From NCBI RefSeq assembly GCF_000025625.1, contig NC_013922.1, positions 3,038,001 to 3,102,000 of the forward strand: a stretch of 64,000 nt of DNA. The letters are read 5' to 3'. This DNA is from Natrialba magadii ATCC 43099. GTDB lineage: Archaea; Halobacteriota; Halobacteria; Halobacteriales; Natrialbaceae. The notes under the pieces are model-generated. The model did no database searches, was not told the DNA's origin, and worked only from the letters and a program-made list of their open reading frames with translations. Made by a program: the position numbers and the translations under genes. Of this stretch, positions 62,627 to 64,000 are shown piece by piece (the stretch's first letter is position 1; each line of letters opens with the position of its first letter).

Positions 62627-63296
62627 GAGTGCCCTCTCGTTCCCGAATCGGCTGTCGATCGGGTGTGTTCGAATACCTCACATCACTGCGTGACACGGAC
62701 TCGCCCTTTACTATCGCTCGGCTACCCGCTCGAAAGCCGATTGTACCGGTTAGTACTCGTGAAAGACGGGAAATCCAACGATTCGGGCAGTCTCGAGCGA
62801 GTTGGTGATTTCTCGCAACGATGGTGGCTCACTCCTGTATGCGGAGCAACTGATCGGTTCTCGTTGCTGTAGTTCGTGGCTACGGACCCGTCAAGACGGG
62901 GATAACAAAACCTCGTTACCGGCTGTATCTGGACGATTCCCACGCGGGTATCGAGTAACCAATGACACGACAGAACCGACGACGGTCCGGGGCGTGGCCG
63001 TGTACGACGGGACTTCTCGGCCGCGAGCGCGCCGTTCCCGTGACAGCACGGCCACGCCAGTCGCGGACCGAGCGACGGCAGTACGACCACCGACACCGCC
63101 AGCGCCCCCGTTCTCGGCGGCGAGATTGCCACGAGCGTCGGGTGCCCTCCGATCAGTGCGGCTCTCGCTCCTGTCCTCGATTGTGGATACGAGCGCGAAC
63201 GCAGACACAGACACGAGCCCGAGCCCGAGCACGCACCCGAACCGTAAGTCGATCGCGACCACAAACGCGGTCCCAATCAGCCGGAGGGATCCACCG
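62627..63296. other. Gap with a doubtful minus-strand small ORF and a hexamer tract
   Basis: A minus-strand frame at 62891-63262 (123 residues) starts MVAIDLRFGCVLGLGLVSVSAFALV, a hydrophobic helix whose core is encoded by GAGCCC/GACACA hexamer repeats (about 63197-63240); the rest has no domain. It may be a real small membrane protein, a decayed gene, or chance. Nothing else is seen. Confidence 0.4.
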
Positions 63297-63875
63297 ATGA
63301 CCGCGTTCGAGTCCGGTGAGAACTGTACGATCGATCCCGAGGCAACGGTCGGCTACGGCGACTTCGACGAGCCGACGCTGCTCGGCGACGACGTGACTAT
63401 CAGAGCGGGTTCGATCGTCTACGGCGACGTTACCGTCGGCGACGGCTTCACCACGGGCCACGATATTCTCATTCGCGAGTCGACCGACATCGGCGACGAC
63501 GTGCTCGTCGGCACGAAGACCGTCATCGACGGCCGGACGACCATCGGCTCGAACGTCAGCCTCCAGACGAACGTCTACGTGCCGACCGACACGCAGATCG
63601 GCTCGAACGTCTTCGTCGGCCCGGCTGCGGTGATGACTAACGACGAGTATCCCGTCCGTACCGACGCCGGACTCGAGGGCCCGACGATCGAAGACGGCGC
63701 CTCGATCGGCGCGAACGCGACGCTGTTACCTGGCGTGACGATCGGCGAGAACGCCTTCGTCGCGGCCGGCGCGGTCGTCACGGACGACGTGCCGGCGAAC
63801 AGCCTCGCACTCGGTGCACCGGCAACGATCAGACCGCTTCCTGCCCCACTCGAGGGACCGAATCAGCTCGAATGA
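63297..63875 (+). CDS. Hexapeptide-repeat acyltransferase
   Basis: A 192-residue left-handed beta-helix protein from the ATG at 63297. Repeated (I/V)G-x4 hexads fill residues 10-160 (DDVTIRAGSIVYGDVTVGDGFTTGHDILI, DDVLVGTKTVIDGRTTIGSNV, VGPAAVMTNDEYP). The last is the CoA/metal-type loop of sugar N- or O-acyltransferases such as WbbJ-type enzymes. The open frame from 62802 reads through the upstream gap and is rejected. The stop overlaps the next start (ATGA). Together with DUF1616 and the epimerase it points to glycan synthesis. Confidence 0.9.
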   Translation: MTAFESGENCTIDPEATVGYGDFDEPTLLGDDVTIRAGSIVYGDVTVGDGFTTGHDILIRESTDIGDDVLVGTKTVIDGRTTIGSNVSLQTNVYVPTDTQIGSNVFVGPAAVMTNDEYPVRTDAGLEGPTIEDGASIGANATLLPGVTIGENAFVAAGAVVTDDVPANSLALGAPATIRPLPAPLEGPNQLE

Positions 63876-64000
63876 CAGACCGATCACCTCCAGATTCCAC
63901 GGACCCGACAGGCGAGACGGATCGTGACGGCGGACGCGAGTTGGGTCGCAAGTCGAACCACGACAGCGACCACGGCAACGACTACGACCGCCAGAACAAC
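63872..64000 (+). CDS. Start of coupled gene, cut by the window end
   Basis: The ATG at 63872 overlaps the acyltransferase stop (ATGA). The 43 visible codons begin MTDRSPPDSTDPTGE and are Asp/Ser/Gly/Arg-rich with no domain yet. In glycan loci such a gene downstream of a hexapeptide acyltransferase is often a sugar aminotransferase (DegT/DnrJ type) or a glycosyltransferase, but nothing in the visible part shows which. Confidence 0.6.
   Translation, partial: MTDRSPPDSTDPTGETDRDGGRELGRKSNHDSDHGNDYDRQNN

Overview
The window comes from a haloarchaeon, most likely of the order Natrialbales. The base composition is GC-rich. The proteins are strongly acidic, with many D/E-rich linkers. Several genes appear leaderless, with a TATA box 26-30 bp before the start codon. 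Many products belong to haloarchaeal families: HalOD1, DUF7344, DUF5804, DUF7282, DUF7563, amphi-Trp and SAMP. I find no rRNA, tRNA or CRISPR array.

Layout. 1-6480: five genes joined by 4-bp start/stop overlaps (M48 peptidase, DUF4129 protein, membrane protein, DUF58 protein, polytopic membrane protein), converging with a MoxR ATPase (6466-7464). 7538-11916: a PerM-type permease, a DUF5518-like membrane protein, a divergent pair (amphi-Trp/DUF1508 protein and a degenerate HNH-like zinc protein). 12000-17110: a nucleoside and pentose breakdown neighbourhood: nucleoside phosphorylase, PfkB sugar kinase, DUF63 membrane protein, ribose-1,5-bisphosphate isomerase and divergent deoC. 17160-20407: an ABC exporter and a TrkA-type K+ channel. 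20600-25443: SAMP-like modifier, GNAT, gatD, small membrane proteins, MazG-like hydrolase, ArsR-type regulator. 25690-26054: a small gene split by a 110-bp inverted-repeat element. 26124-36332: MgtC/DUF4010 protein, purD, prolyl oligopeptidase, and an abutting helicase/exonuclease pair resembling MrfA/MrfB. 36451-48796: orphan VapB, thyA-folA, aconitase, small-export protein, DUF255 thioredoxin-domain protein, SHOCT protein, thioredoxin, leucine dehydrogenase, cysteine synthase, Tat lipoprotein. 48833-53548: DUF5804, dihydroorotase, sugar epimerase. 53549-63296: a sparse region of small regulators (membrane wHTH, DUF7344 x2, HTH, PadR, zinc finger), a large acidic DUF7282 surface protein and a DUF1616 protein. 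63297-64000: hexapeptide acyltransferase and the start of a coupled gene.

Genes that plausibly act together: (1) the MoxR/DUF58/DUF4129 cluster with an M48 peptidase, probably envelope maturation; (2) phosphorylase, sugar-1-phosphate kinase and R15P isomerase, which would turn nucleoside ribose into ribulose-1,5-bisphosphate, with DeoC handling the deoxy branch; (3) the helicase-exonuclease pair for DNA repair; (4) thyA-folA for dTMP and folate recycling.

A feature running through the whole window is in-frame hexanucleotide (or other 3n) tandem repeats inside coding genes. They expand linkers or termini (TQ, TD, ET, SE/SQ, GS, GQ/QQ, HT). A few similar arrays are intergenic.
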